A stretch of DNA of 64,000 nucleotides from Astrocystis sublimbata (taxonomy: Eukaryota > Ascomycota > Sordariomycetes > Xylariales > Xylariaceae), in assembly GCA_022453515.1 (NCBI GenBank), contig JAJNNY010000022.1, positions 372,001 through 436,000 of the forward strand, written 5' to 3'. Shown here one piece after another: positions 35,677-46,614 of the stretch (position 1 is its first letter; each line of letters begins with the position of its first letter). The notes under the pieces are model-generated. The model was not told the DNA's origin. It ran no database searches and worked only from the letters and a program-made list of their open reading frames with translations. The position numbers were made by a program, and so were the translations under genes.

Positions 35677-38600
35677 ATGGATTCGACAGATGCCGCCACC
35701 CCTTCACATCCGTTCGAGCCAGCAACGCGAGTGCCCATCGCAGAACTACGTCCTGATCTCCCCGACCCAGCCACCACCGCAGTTGGCGGTGTCGTCACCA
35801 TCACATGGCCCTACAACAAGGTCAACGGCACCTTCGCCTTCAGCCTCGCCGAGCCCGATTTCCGTCGCCGCCGCCACAAGGGCCAGGTCCGCATCGAATT
35901 TACCGGCCGAGCTGCGAGGACTGTCGGTGACTCTGGCCTGGGCAGCAACGACGAGGTGCTCTTGAGCCTGGCAGGTGCCGCTTGGGAGATCGAAGTGGCC
36001 AACAAGCGACGAAGCCTGCCTGGCGCAGAACTGGGATGGAAGCTGATATTCTCCGAGCGCTTGCTGCTGAAGATAACACGAGCCGAAACTGGCGAGACCG
36101 ACATTATTGTTGTTGACGAGCAACCGAATCATCATGACGAAACACCAGAATCCTCTCTCGCCCAGCCACTCGCTGTGGTCCCGACCGTCTTGCCACCCAC
36201 GCCCCTCTCTCCTGTTCATATCGCATCACCTCCACGGGAACGAAGCAGGAAGAGGTCTCCCGACGCCGAATTCGCATCTCCTGCATTCGTCAAGAGGGCG
36301 AGGATGTCGTACGGTTCCTTGTTTGAAGACGGATTCGATATCTTTGCGGATGCAGGCATCGCGCCAAAAACAGATCTTAGACGATCGGTGTTTGGTCGCG
36401 ACAGTACATCTTGGCGATATACAAGCCGTTCCCCAAGTCCCGAGCCCGTTGCCACAACGCCCGACTTCAGTTCTCCGACCCGACCAGCTAGCTCACCTAC
36501 CCGGGCACGCATGACTGACGAAGGATGCCAAACTATGGATCTCGATCGATCCTCGCCTCCGCCCGATAGCGCCTCTTTTGAGACCCATGCAGACGAGACG
36601 ACAACAAAGCACAGTCCTGAGATTGAAGCCCACCCCGAGCCTACAAATCTTGTTCTGGAGCCGATGCATGAACCATCCCCAAACGACGTGTTCTCCAGCA
36701 CGGCAAAACAACACATGATCGCCCCCAATTTCAGCGAACCCCACGCCGTGGAAGTGCATGCACCTGTGCCGTATCTTGGCGGCCAACTCAATCCTCCACA
36801 AGAGAGGTTCGCCGGTAGTCCGTGGATCGCGAACGTGGTACCAGATGCTTTCATACAGAACAAAATCCCATTTCAGTCTTTCCAAGGTGTTGAAACTCTC
36901 GCACCACCAAATTTCGAGGACGCAGCACCGCGTAATCAACCAACCCCACTGGATGAAGCGGATGCCTGTAATATACCACGTCTTGGTGATGATGAGCCCG
37001 ACGAGTCGTTAAATCATGACCCGATTCACGAGGCCGGGCTGCTCCCTCCAGTCTCCATCTACCCGCCACTTGAGCCTGTTGAGGGTATCCCTCCCCGACC
37101 TGCCAATGATGAAGCCCTGGCCAATTACCCTTCAAGCTACTTGGAGGGCGGTTATACGTCACATGGTAGCCCGATGATGGAAGAACAACCTTGGAATAAG
37201 CGTGCGGTAGCTGAAATGGGACCAACTTCTTGGGCTGCCATCAACCAAACCTCCAACACCAACACAACAAACACAACTGCTCGCCTCGGAAGCAGGAGCG
37301 GGGCCACTCCAGAAGAGGCTTTTGTTATCAATGAGGGTGACTCGGAGTCCGAACCAGAGCCAGAGCCAATGGCAGTTGAGGATACCGTCAACAATGGTTG
37401 TGCATATGTCCTAGACGAGTATGAAGATGTGGAAGTGGAGGATGAGGACGACGCGCAATACTCTGACGATGATGAGCCTGAATATGACCCTGAAGAAATG
37501 GGCGGAGATTACGACACTAGAGAATATGAGCGGCCGGCCGATGATGATGACGGCTATGACCAGGATCCTCAACCACACAACCTAGAACCAGAGTTTGAGG
37601 AAGGGGAGAATTGGGACGAAGAAGATGAGGAAGAGGAAGTTGAAGACGAAAGTGATTACGAGTCGGACGAGGAGGTACCTGAGCCTGTGCCTCCACCTGT
37701 GGTACGAACTAACCCTACCGTAATCGATTTATTATCATCTTCGGAAGACGAAAGTGAGAATGAGAATGATGCCGAAATCGAAAGTTTTGTCGAGGAGGAG
37801 GAAGGGGACGATGTAACAGGCATGCAAAGATCGGGTACTCACATTAATTCCAGGTCATCGCCCCGTTATCAGAATCTGATACCCATGGACACTCCGCAAA
37901 TAGGCCAAATGGATGATGACATCTGGGAGATTGTTTCTCAAGGCCCATTGTCGGAAGTCGCCGACTTTTTTGAAGCCAGCGTAGATGGGCGTGGGCACAT
38001 TATTTCCGACGAAGAAGATTCAGAAGAGGACGGCGAGGACGTGGACGAAGGTGACATTGAGTATGAGGACCAAGACAGAAAGATCGGAAAAGGAATTGTG
38101 TCAGAATCATATGAATATGAGGAGGTCACTACCTATGAGTTGTCTAAGCCTCGAGCGGAGCAGCAGCCCGACCTCGGAGATCAACTGGGACGCCAAACTG
38201 AGCCTAACAGCGATGCAAAACATGGAGAGATAAGTGATGACGAGGCTGAGTTAATATCTGAAGCCAAGCCTTTCGGGAACACATTGTTGAAAGATGACAC
38301 CGAGGAAACCCCAGAGCAAGCGTATCACAATATGTCACTGTCGGCAGCTGATGGGCTCGAAATGCTCAGTCGTGCAGTTGACGAGGAGTCGAATGCAAGC
38401 AAACACGGGGTGTTTTCTAAATCAATTGTGGAGAAGGTGGTTGTGGAAACCATTCCCGCCGAGCACATACCCGCTGAGCCACGTGAGGAAGAAGACGTCC
38501 AGATGCAGGACCTTGTAAACAGTCAACTACAAGAAGCCATTGAAGCGGTTGAAGAGGTAATGGGAGATAGCTCTAGGCAAGACCACGAAGAGGACGAGGG

Positions 38601-40896
38601 TTCGCAAACGACACCTTCGAAAGTCGATGCTGAAAAGCAAACACGCAGCATTGGTCATACGGAAGCTGCAGACGATGCACCATTATCGTTTCCTTCAAGC
38701 CCTTTGCAATCGCAAACTGTAGAGGTCCCCACAAGTACTTCTGCCGCCGACCTAGCTACAACATCATTTCCACTTCAAGACACACAAATTACGGATACTA
38801 CGCTCGACACCTCTATCAACACTCACATGACCATGGCGCAATCATTCGATTCATACACAACTGTTGAACAGCAGGACGATAAACCTTCACAAGGCCCATT
38901 CAACGAAAATCCAGTGGGCAATTCCTCACAACACAACGTCAACGTCAACGTCAACGTCAACGAACATGACATAAGCCATGGACGCGGAAGCACTCTGATA
39001 GTTGAGCTTGAAGCACGCAAACCCGAAATCAAACCTGCTAGCTCGTCACCAGCGCCCAGCTTCCAGAGCCAGGTCGATGACGGAGGGCCGGCATGGCATG
39101 CAGATGAAGATCAGACAGAAATTGATAACCAGCTCACTCAAGAAGCATACGGCGATTTCGGGTTCGACGAGGATGAATCAGATGCCAGCGAGTCATACGT
39201 CTCGCAGATGGACATTGATGAAGAATTTCAGGCTAGCATCCTGGAAAGCTCTCTATTGGAGGAAGAAGAGCAAGTCAGCGGCAACCTTAATGAAGAGATT
39301 CAGGCCAGAATATTGGAGGACTCTCTACTAGAACAAGAGGAAGACGGCAATAGATTCGACGATGAGCTACAAGCTGGCATGACGGTGGACTCTCCACTGG
39401 AAGCAGAGGAAGACAGTGATAAATTCGATGAAGAGCTTCAAGCTAGCATACTGGAGGACTCTCTTCTAGAAGAAGAGAGAGATGAAGAGGACGGGGACAG
39501 CAATTTTGATGAAGAATTTCAGGCTAGCATCCTGGAAAACTCACTGCTGGAGGAAGTCGACAGCAATGCCGATGATGATTTTCAAGCTAGTATCCTTGAA
39601 AATTCTCTACCAGAAGACGACAACGGCCATGATTTCCCAGATGAAGTCGACAAAGCCAGTCAAGTCGATACCGATGAGACTTCTCCCGAACCAGAGCATA
39701 TGAATCAGGCGGACACTGCGACGTCTCCGTTGCACGACCAGGACCCTGCGAAGAAGCTTGACGGTGTTATTGATGAAGCTGACCAGCCCACCGAAGTCAG
39801 TACGAACGAGGTTTCAGCAACAGTAGGGGCTGATCAAGCAGAAACTGCGTCACCTGCATTGCACGACTATGGGATGTCGAAACAACTCAATGACGTCCAT
39901 GATGAACCTGGCGAACCAAGCCAGGCCGAGGCTGATACAGATAAAAACCCCTCTGAATCCGAACCAATGAGCGAGAGGGAGATGCCAGTTTCATCACACG
40001 ACGATGCTCCAGAGAAGCAGCTAACCGAAGAGCTATCTGATCAATTAAGACGGAATTTCATCACGCACAGTCGCAGCGCCAGCGAGAACTCGGATACGTC
40101 GATGGCCAACGATCCAAGTGTGCAGTTAGCACGGGTAGCCAACGCTGCCGACAAGCCAAAGAAGAAGCACGCTGCTTCTAGCCGCCAACTGCGGCCACGC
40201 AGAAAGACACTGGAAGGGAGAACATTGGACGTTCTTCGCAGCCCCACCCCCGACACAGATGATCAGAGCATACGACTCGCAAGAGCGTCTCTTGGGGGCG
40301 GAAGCCAAACGCCAAGATCTGACGACGAGAGCGAGACCATGACAACAGCCAAGCTGCAGCTAGCTCGTCATCTCCGCGACGAGATTCCCGACTTCTGCTC
40401 ACTCGAGGGCCTGCGTCAACACGTCACGAAGACACTCGATGTAATTGCGGTTGCGGCGATGCAGCCTCCCAAAACACGACGAGCGAAGAACGGACCGAGG
40501 GAGTACATGATGTCGTTCACGATCACCGACTACTCGATCGGCCCGTACAACGTGGCCGAAGCCTTGCTCTACCGCCCGCACAAGGAATCGCTCCCGGTGA
40601 TCAAGTACGGCGACGTAGTGCTCTTCCGAAACTTCACCGTCGTCTCGCTCGCCGGCAAGGGCTACGGGCTGCGGAGCAACGCGGGATCCAGCTGGGCCGT
40701 CTTCGACTACGCCGAGGAGCCGGCGCAGATCAGGGGCCCGCCTGTCGAATACATCCAGAGAGAGATCACCTACGTCAATTACCTACGGGAGTGGTTCTAC
40801 TTGATCGAACACGACGAGAAGGCGCGTGCGAGGCTGGAGAGCTCCAATCAGGATTTTATCAGTGCGAGTGCGAGTGCGGCTACCAAGTCCAAATAG
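35677..40896 (+). CDS. Large protein with C-terminal telomeric ssDNA-binding (POT1/Cdc13-type) OB domain
   Basis: Single exon, 1739 residues. The C-terminal 160 residues (about 1570-1730, from SLEGLRQHVTKTLDVIAVA to REWFYLIEHD) resemble the Telo_bind OB fold of POT1/Cdc13, with YMMSFTITDYSIG and VIKYGDVVLFRNFTV. The N-terminus (residues 20-150) is a second compact, probably OB-like domain. Between them lies about 1400 residues of acidic, disordered sequence. It contains TVIDLLSSSEDES (about residue 680), a textbook SUMO-interaction motif followed by acidic Ser. Six acidic repeats of the form DEEFQASILExSLLEEE span about 1179-1320, and a short NVNVNVN stretch comes from an AACGTC repeat. Likely nuclear and chromosome-end associated, but binding to telomeric DNA is inferred from the fold alone. 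Confidence 0.78.
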   Translation: MDSTDAATPSHPFEPATRVPIAELRPDLPDPATTAVGGVVTITWPYNKVNGTFAFSLAEPDFRRRRHKGQVRIEFTGRAARTVGDSGLGSNDEVLLSLAGAAWEIEVANKRRSLPGAELGWKLIFSERLLLKITRAETGETDIIVVDEQPNHHDETPESSLAQPLAVVPTVLPPTPLSPVHIASPPRERSRKRSPDAEFASPAFVKRARMSYGSLFEDGFDIFADAGIAPKTDLRRSVFGRDSTSWRYTSRSPSPEPVATTPDFSSPTRPASSPTRARMTDEGCQTMDLDRSSPPPDSASFETHADETTTKHSPEIEAHPEPTNLVLEPMHEPSPNDVFSSTAKQHMIAPNFSEPHAVEVHAPVPYLGGQLNPPQERFAGSPWIANVVPDAFIQNKIPFQSFQGVETLAPPNFEDAAPRNQPTPLDEADACNIPRLGDDEPDESLNHDPIHEAGLLPPVSIYPPLEPVEGIPPRPANDEALANYPSSYLEGGYTSHGSPMMEEQPWNKRAVAEMGPTSWAAINQTSNTNTTNTTARLGSRSGATPEEAFVINEGDSESEPEPEPMAVEDTVNNGCAYVLDEYEDVEVEDEDDAQYSDDDEPEYDPEEMGGDYDTREYERPADDDDGYDQDPQPHNLEPEFEEGENWDEEDEEEEVEDESDYESDEEVPEPVPPPVVRTNPTVIDLLSSSEDESENENDAEIESFVEEEEGDDVTGMQRSGTHINSRSSPRYQNLIPMDTPQIGQMDDDIWEIVSQGPLSEVADFFEASVDGRGHIISDEEDSEEDGEDVDEGDIEYEDQDRKIGKGIVSESYEYEEVTTYELSKPRAEQQPDLGDQLGRQTEPNSDAKHGEISDDEAELISEAKPFGNTLLKDDTEETPEQAYHNMSLSAADGLEMLSRAVDEESNASKHGVFSKSIVEKVVVETIPAEHIPAEPREEEDVQMQDLVNSQLQEAIEAVEEVMGDSSRQDHEEDEGSQTTPSKVDAEKQTRSIGHTEAADDAPLSFPSSPLQSQTVEVPTSTSAADLATTSFPLQDTQITDTTLDTSINTHMTMAQSFDSYTTVEQQDDKPSQGPFNENPVGNSSQHNVNVNVNVNEHDISHGRGSTLIVELEARKPEIKPASSSPAPSFQSQVDDGGPAWHADEDQTEIDNQLTQEAYGDFGFDEDESDASESYVSQMDIDEEFQASILESSLLEEEEQVSGNLNEEIQARILEDSLLEQEEDGNRFDDELQAGMTVDSPLEAEEDSDKFDEELQASILEDSLLEEERDEEDGDSNFDEEFQASILENSLLEEVDSNADDDFQASILENSLPEDDNGHDFPDEVDKASQVDTDETSPEPEHMNQADTATSPLHDQDPAKKLDGVIDEADQPTEVSTNEVSATVGADQAETASPALHDYGMSKQLNDVHDEPGEPSQAEADTDKNPSESEPMSEREMPVSSHDDAPEKQLTEELSDQLRRNFITHSRSASENSDTSMANDPSVQLARVANAADKPKKKHAASSRQLRPRRKTLEGRTLDVLRSPTPDTDDQSIRLARASLGGGSQTPRSDDESETMTTAKLQLARHLRDEIPDFCSLEGLRQHVTKTLDVIAVAAMQPPKTRRAKNGPREYMMSFTITDYSIGPYNVAEALLYRPHKESLPVIKYGDVVLFRNFTVVSLAGKGYGLRSNAGSSWAVFDYAEEPAQIRGPPVEYIQREITYVNYLREWFYLIEHDEKARARLESSNQDFISASASAATKSK
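38937..38962 (+). repeat. AACGTC hexanucleotide repeat inside coding sequence
   Basis: About four copies of AACGTC encode alternating Asn-Val in the disordered part of the telomeric-type protein. Expected to vary in copy number. Confidence 0.8.
39211..39642 (+). repeat. Six coding repeats of an acidic (D/E)(E/D)xFQASILExSLLEEE module
   Basis: Units of 21-27 residues begin DEEFQAS, EEIQARI, DDELQAG, DEELQAS, DEEFQAS and DDDFQAS. Five keep an I-L-E-x-S-L core; the third is degenerate (MTVDSPLE). Codon differences between copies show that the protein pattern, not only the DNA, is conserved. Confidence 0.85.
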
Positions 40897-43800
40897 GAAG
40901 GGACGGCAACTGCTTCTGGTACCGATACTGATACTGAGAGTATTGATAGTTTCCAGGACAGCGATGAGGCGTCAGCGAAAGGTACCTGTAGTGTTATTTA
41001 GTTGCTGTTAGAGTGTGTTTGTTGCGAATATGTTATTGTTGGTGTTGTTCAGCGTGTCAATGATGATAATGAGAAGATACGACGCCCTCGCCCTCGCCCT
41101 CGCAGGCTATACCATGTAAAACGAGAAGCATTTTAACTGTCTAGTTACCCACCTACCTACCTTTTTAGCATTAGATTAGAACACGATACCATTTCAATAA
41201 CACGCTATTTTACAGCATGGTGATGTCGTTTGTGATTTTTGCGAGAAAGGCGAGTTTTTTTGGGCTCTAGGATTAGTTGTTCTGTCTAGTACATTACATT
41301 ACCTGTATACAGGATAATATATGATCCTGCGAGAGCAATTCCTGCATACGACGCAGAACACTTACCTAGTTGACTCGCCGGGCAATGCCTCGGCAGTACA
41401 GCAATTTCCGCCGTGACACCACAGTTGGTCTGAGCCCTGTGGTGTCGTGGAATTATAGGTAGGTAGGTGGATAGATGGGGCCACTCAATCAATGTGTTAT
41501 TTTTTCAGTTTCGGCGATTACAAGAGACGTGCGTCGGCCCGGTCAGTTCCTCCACTCGGCTCGTTCGTGTGCGAGTAAGTGCAACTAATTGTCTTACGCA
41601 TACTGACGCGACTGTGATCCTGGACGCGGCGGAGTAAGAGCAAGTACACTCACTCCTGGGGAAACAGCCCGATGGGGAAATGCAGTTTGTTGTTGTACAC
41701 CTCCTATTTACGTGGGAAGCAGTGGTCTCTTGTCACGTCGTGCTGACTAAGTAGGTAATTTAAGTACCGGTTGCAGAAACCATGGTGGTGGTGATGATCC
41801 AATAGTCGTATGTTTCCAAGTTCGACTTGGAACAGGAACAATCTACAATGGAATCGAAAGACAGAGAGCGAAAGCATGTGTGATATCCGGCATCTAGGAT
41901 TAAATTCTCTTATCGATGTATGATAATCGAATTTGCTTCGCCTAGGTATCTCGCCTACCTATTTTAGGCACTACCTCGTTGCACCTCTTCTGCGTACTGG
42001 CATTCTTATGTAGATGAAACTGTCCGACATAAGACAACGCAACGTTGTACGTATTGCGTAGAGGGGTGGGGGTCATGGTGATAAGGAGCTCGCCTCGCGT
42101 CATTGGACGATGGTAGATGAAACGGATTATTTGAAAACGGTTTACCGTCATTGGCACGAGCGAGGCTCTTACTATTCTTCCTACCCGATGGTTGCCGCAC
42201 ATGTGTACCTGATCACGCTTGCCAGGTCCGAACTATATCTCGTATCGTACCTACCATCTAAGTTACGTATGTACCTTCACACACAATACTGTACGAGTAG
42301 ACAGGCGAGGACCCGGACGGTGGAGGGGGCCGCAACTTGGTAGATCTCTTAGTCAGGGACCTGGTACGGGGAGCGATATAGTTACCTAATGATAGGCAAT
42401 AGGCAATGCAGGTACGGAGATACGCTGGGGCGAGATTGGATCATGGAAGTTGATAGAACGGCTGCAGCAGTCGAGGCAGTTCTGGCCTGAATCGCGCGCT
42501 CAGACTCGCGAGCTCGCTGTCTGTGGCTCGGGTGGCAAGGCGAAGGCTCCTGGGGCCCCGCCAATGCCAATCCATGATGGATCCAATTCCCCTCAGCTAT
42601 GAAGCTTGACATGCTTAGCGTCTCCAGGCTGCATAAACCATTGTTCCTGCTGGGAGGTCGCAGGGAAGGACCTAGGAGAATCATCGAACCCCGCGTCTGA
42701 CGTGAATGAGGGGCAAGTGAGGAAGTACTGTAAGTCATAGCGGTGGCTCGGTGCTCGGTGCTCGGGTGGCTCAGTGCTCGGGTGGCTCAGTGCTCGGGTG
42801 GCTCAGTGCCCCCTTCCATTGCCCTCACTCATCAGCACTCTTAGGGAAGTCAAGACCCAAATCATCCCGTCATCCGTGTTTGAGAGATTGCATACATGCG
42901 AGAATGTCAGGTGCCTACCGAAGACTGCACGTTGTAGGAATGGGGAAGCTAGGTAGAAAAGCCAAAGCCACATGAGCCGAGGTTAGCTTTGCAAGTAGGT
43001 ACTGTAGGTACTAGTAGGCATTCAACATCAATAAAGTTTCACGTGACTCTGGCTGCTACGGCGGCATGGACGCGGGCAGAAATCCTTGTGTACATTACTA
43101 TGTAGACGAAGACCGGAGTCATTCCAGGTCATTATAGCGTACCTCACCTACCGAGTCGGAGGAAATACTATGTACCATAGTAGGTAGACATACGCATACG
43201 TGTCGCCCTGTGAGGCTCTGACGGAGCTTTCTTTCCGCTGGTCGTGCCTGTTCGACATGCTCATACGTCATCGGGCGGGCCATTGGTTCGCGAGCAGTAG
43301 AAAAGTAACCGCGGCATGCACGAGATGAATGATACGCAGTACATGGTAGGCAAGCATGGGTTGGCAGGATCGACAATTGCGATCGAGATCGGGTTTCGTC
43401 ACTTTCGCCTACTCCAGAACATCGATAATGGGCAGCCGCAGTTGTTCTAGACCCCCTGTGGCTGGAGCTTAACGGCCTGGCAAGCCTGGTGCCGCCGGGT
43501 TGGCTCCATCACCACGGAAATCATGTCGTCACTGTGGATACCCCATGTCGCGTCACGCGCGTGATTGGTGAGCTCAGATAGCTACTGCCATTCCAAACAA
43601 AAACAAAGAGTACCTAGGTACGTTTCTTGATGTCCATAGTGATGTTTCTGCTGCCTGTCTCGGCTGTGGCAGTTTCTGGCATCACAACATGGGGGCTTGA
43701 GGAATACTAGGAGCAATCCTACAGAGCAAGGTTGTCTGTAAATCATCTCCTCAATGAGAATTGGATGATCCAGATCATGGCAAAGAGGAGAAATCCCATC

Positions 43801-44237
43801 ATAGCCGTCATCTTCCGCATCGCCCCTCCCACCACAATACCTAGCTCTGTCCAGCAGTCAATGACGTCAGGTGCCTCGGTGTCTGCCAGGGGAAATTGCA
43901 CTTGAGGCAGTTTCCAGCAGGAGAGCTGGGTACGTACCTGCCTAGGTAGTGTTTGCTAAAGTAAGGCACGGCAAGTCATCTCTCTCCTGCCCCGCCATCG
44001 TGTGTAGTACTTAGTAGAAACAAAGGAGGGGTCAAGCAAACAAGGTATGACGTACCGAGCTGTTCACATGATAGAAGCAGCTACATGCGTGAACTGCCTG
44101 ATTGCCTGCGCACAAGGCGATGAGGCATGTACCTGCCCACCAGCCTGGAGGTTAGCGGCAAGCACGCTTCTGTGTAAGGGGCCGAGAAGGCACCAGTCTT
44201 GCCCGTCAGCCTACATGTCATTGACTGACCACCTGGT
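40897..44237. other. Long intergenic region with minisatellites, no gene seen
   Basis: About 3.3 kb with no protein-like open frame. It contains a CCCTCG/TCGCCC run (41082-41101), a 16-bp minisatellite at 42762-42809 and many TAGGTA motifs. The part nearest 44374 should be the Grg-1 promoter, which is often long because the gene responds to glucose and light/clock signals. Confidence 0.5.
42762..42809. repeat. 16-bp minisatellite, three perfect copies
   Basis: TCGGGTGGCTCAGTGC is repeated exactly at 42762, 42778 and 42794. Imperfect related units (GGCTCGGTGCTCGGTGC) precede it from about 42744. Confidence 0.9.
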
Positions 44238-44245
44238 TATATAAA
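44238..44245 (+). promoter_or_regulatory. TATA box of the Grg-1 gene
   Basis: TATATAAA, 129 bp before the ATG, followed by a CT/CA-rich leader typical of highly expressed fungal genes. Confidence 0.65.
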
Positions 44246-44373
44246 CCCTCTTCTTCCACCTCTCAATCCATCTCTTCTCTCCATCCATCATCAACCATCA
44301 CAATCATCATCCAGTCTCACACACACACACAAACCTACACCCTACACACCAACAACCCAAACCAACCATCAAA

Positions 44374-44702
44374 ATGGATAACATCAAGAACGCCGCCAAC
44401 TACGTCAGCGACACCGTCAAGAGTACGCTTCCCTCCACACACTGCTGCCATCCGCACGCCTGCTAACATGAACACCAGGCGCGACCGCTACCGGCTCCAA
44501 GGAAGCCAACAAGCAGGTGGCCAAGGACAGCGATGCCTCCATCGGCACTCGGTGAGTTTCTTGTTCCATCCAGCTCTCATGATTGCCCTCGTACTAATCC
44601 ATACACAGCGCCTCTGCCGCCAAGGATGCCGTCGGTGACAAGTTCGACGAGCAGAAGCACGACAAGTCTGCTGATGTCAACAAGGAGGCTGCCAAGCACT
44701 AA
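44374..44702 (+). CDS. grg-1: Glucose-repressible Grg-1/CCG-1 family protein
   Basis: Predicted 71 residues in three exons; introns 44423-44478 (branch GCTAACA) and 44552-44608. The product begins MDNIKNAANYVSDTVKSATA, continues ASKEANKQVAKDS-like sequence (here GSKEANKQVAKDSDASIGTR), and ends DVNKEAAKH. This closely follows the Neurospora grg-1/ccg-1 product, a small hydrophilic abundant protein whose transcript rises on glucose loss and is clock controlled. Molecular function is unknown. The clear TATA box and CA/CT-rich leader fit strong expression. Each exon is too short to be found by ORF length alone. Confidence 0.93.
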
Positions 44703-45418
44703 ATGCTTCCATCATGACGAGCCCTTTCGGTCCATGACTGAGTGTACGACTTATGCATAATGATCAGATAATGCTTCGGACAAGCTTTTCTCTTTGGTCT
44801 GGGAGTCGAGTGGACGTGTATGGATTGTTTCCTTCGGAGATTTTCCCCGGCGAGCTTCATAATACCCCTAAGATAGCTTAGAAAGAAAGCAGCCTGTTCA
44901 TCACCCATACCAATTGCCCGTTCCTGTGACATGCCTCGCAAGTGAAATGATTCGATCAATTGATTGTTTCTTATGGTTACTGAACTGCTCTATTGGCAAC
45001 ACACTTGGTTACCAATTGCTGTGCCAATTGACCACTGACAACAACACAAACAAAAACGATAACATGTTATCAATTGGCAACATCTGGGTTCAAGTTGTGT
45101 TTCAATCTCGTTGCAGCTCGTTTCCTAACAATACTACTTAACAGTGGCTTCAAGGTTTAGTATTTGGAATCAATATGCAAATCATATGGCCGGAAACTTC
45201 CCATTTTGGTAGTCGCTCGAACCATTCATGCACAGACCACCAAATCGACAAATTGTTGCGGCACAGCTCACCCCAGATCTGCGAACTTGTCGCCCACGAG
45301 TTCACAAGCAACCCTTCCCCATCGCAACTTCACTATTGTTCATTGTGCTTTTCGCGAGAGCATCTATTGTTGAGGCGTTACACTTTTTACCCAATTCGAG
45401 CGTCGCGCATTTGCAATC
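44703..45418. other. Intergenic region, Grg-1 3' UTR and EBP promoter
   Basis: About 715 bp with repeated CAATTG motifs between 44905 and 45080 (CAATTGCC, CAATTGATTG, CCAATTGCTG, GCCAATTGACC, TCAATTGGCAA). No coding sequence seen. Confidence 0.4.
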
Positions 45419-46364
45419 ATGGATTATCTCAAAGAAAACCTCCCCGCCGATCTGTTCGATCCGGTGACGCTGTGGTCGCTCGCCTCGACTGTTGCGATCC
45501 TCGTTGTCGCATACGGCATGTCGCTGTGGGCGCTCGACAGCACCATCTCGAAGGCCCGTCGCTTTCTCTTCATCTGGCACGCCTTCGACGCCCTCATCCA
45601 CTTCTGCCTCGAGGGCAGCTTCCTCTACCACTGCTTCTTCTCCTGGATGCCCCTCTCGAGCGTCTCGAACCCGCACGCGCTCGCGCCCACTGCGCACAAC
45701 TACCTCGGATACACCGACCGTGCCTATGGCCCCCAGGCCGGCGGCGATGCCCCCATGGCGCAGCTGTGGATGATCTACGGAAAGGCTGACCGTCGCTGGG
45801 CCGGTGCCGACTTGGTATGTGCAACGCCGTTCCTGCTGCTTGCTTACTGTTTGTCCTCGGCCCCCCCAAAATCCCAATCGATCCCCGCTTCTCCTCCCCC
45901 GCGCAACCACGCGCGCATCGTGTTCTTATTCTTATTCTTGTTCGCGTACAACCGATCAACCAACCGACATTTTTGCTGACGTGGGCGCTTGCTTTTGCTA
46001 ATTTCTTCTTCCCCTTCCGATATAGGCCGTCATCAGTCTCGAGCTCCTGACCGTGTTCATCGCCGGCCCGCTGGCCGCGTACGTCTCGTACGGCATCGCG
46101 AGGAAGAAGGAGAGCGTCAACGTCATCATGGTGGTCATCGCGACCATGGAACTGTACGGCGGCTGGATCACCTTCTGCCCGGAGTGGCTGGTCATGAACT
46201 ACAACCTCGACACCAGCACTTTTATGTACAAGTGGCTGTACCTCGTCTTCTTCAACGTCCTCTGGGTCTTCATCCCCTTGTATGCGTGCTACGTCGGCGT
46301 CTCGGATATGAATGACGCCTATGCGGTGAGGGCGAAGGTCAATGCTTCGAAGAAGTCTAAGTAG
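45419..46364 (+). CDS. Emopamil-binding protein (EBP/EXPERA) family, sterol delta8-delta7 isomerase-like
   Basis: Predicted 244 residues in two exons; intron 45815-46025 (211 nt). Multi-pass membrane protein. Family marks are HAFDALIHFCLEGSFLYH (His61 and Glu65 at the EBP active-site positions), the WMIYGKADRRW segment, ATMELYGGWITF, and YKWLYLVFFNVLWVFIPLY. EBP enzymes move the sterol C8 double bond in the ER. Most fungi use the unrelated Erg2 for this step, so this could be a second isomerase or an EBP-like paralogue with another ligand. Exon 1 alone runs past the donor into nonsense, so the splice is needed. Convergent with the glutamine-synthetase-like gene. Confidence 0.87.
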
Positions 46365-46614
46365 ATGTGTGCATACATACATATACGCTTTAGAAGAATT
46401 GACTACCTACCTACCTACCCGGGTAGGTATAGGTTTTGGGAAATGGGCTGGATGGATTGGCTATGGCGTGATTTTTGGGACAATGGATCGATTAGCAGTC
46501 GTCGCGATTGAGATGGAATTGTGAACGGTGGTTTGGATTCATCAGTTTACGAATGGATTATATAGCATCTCTCGCCGAAGACAATCTACATGCCTCTAGT
46601 ATCTGTCTATCTAT

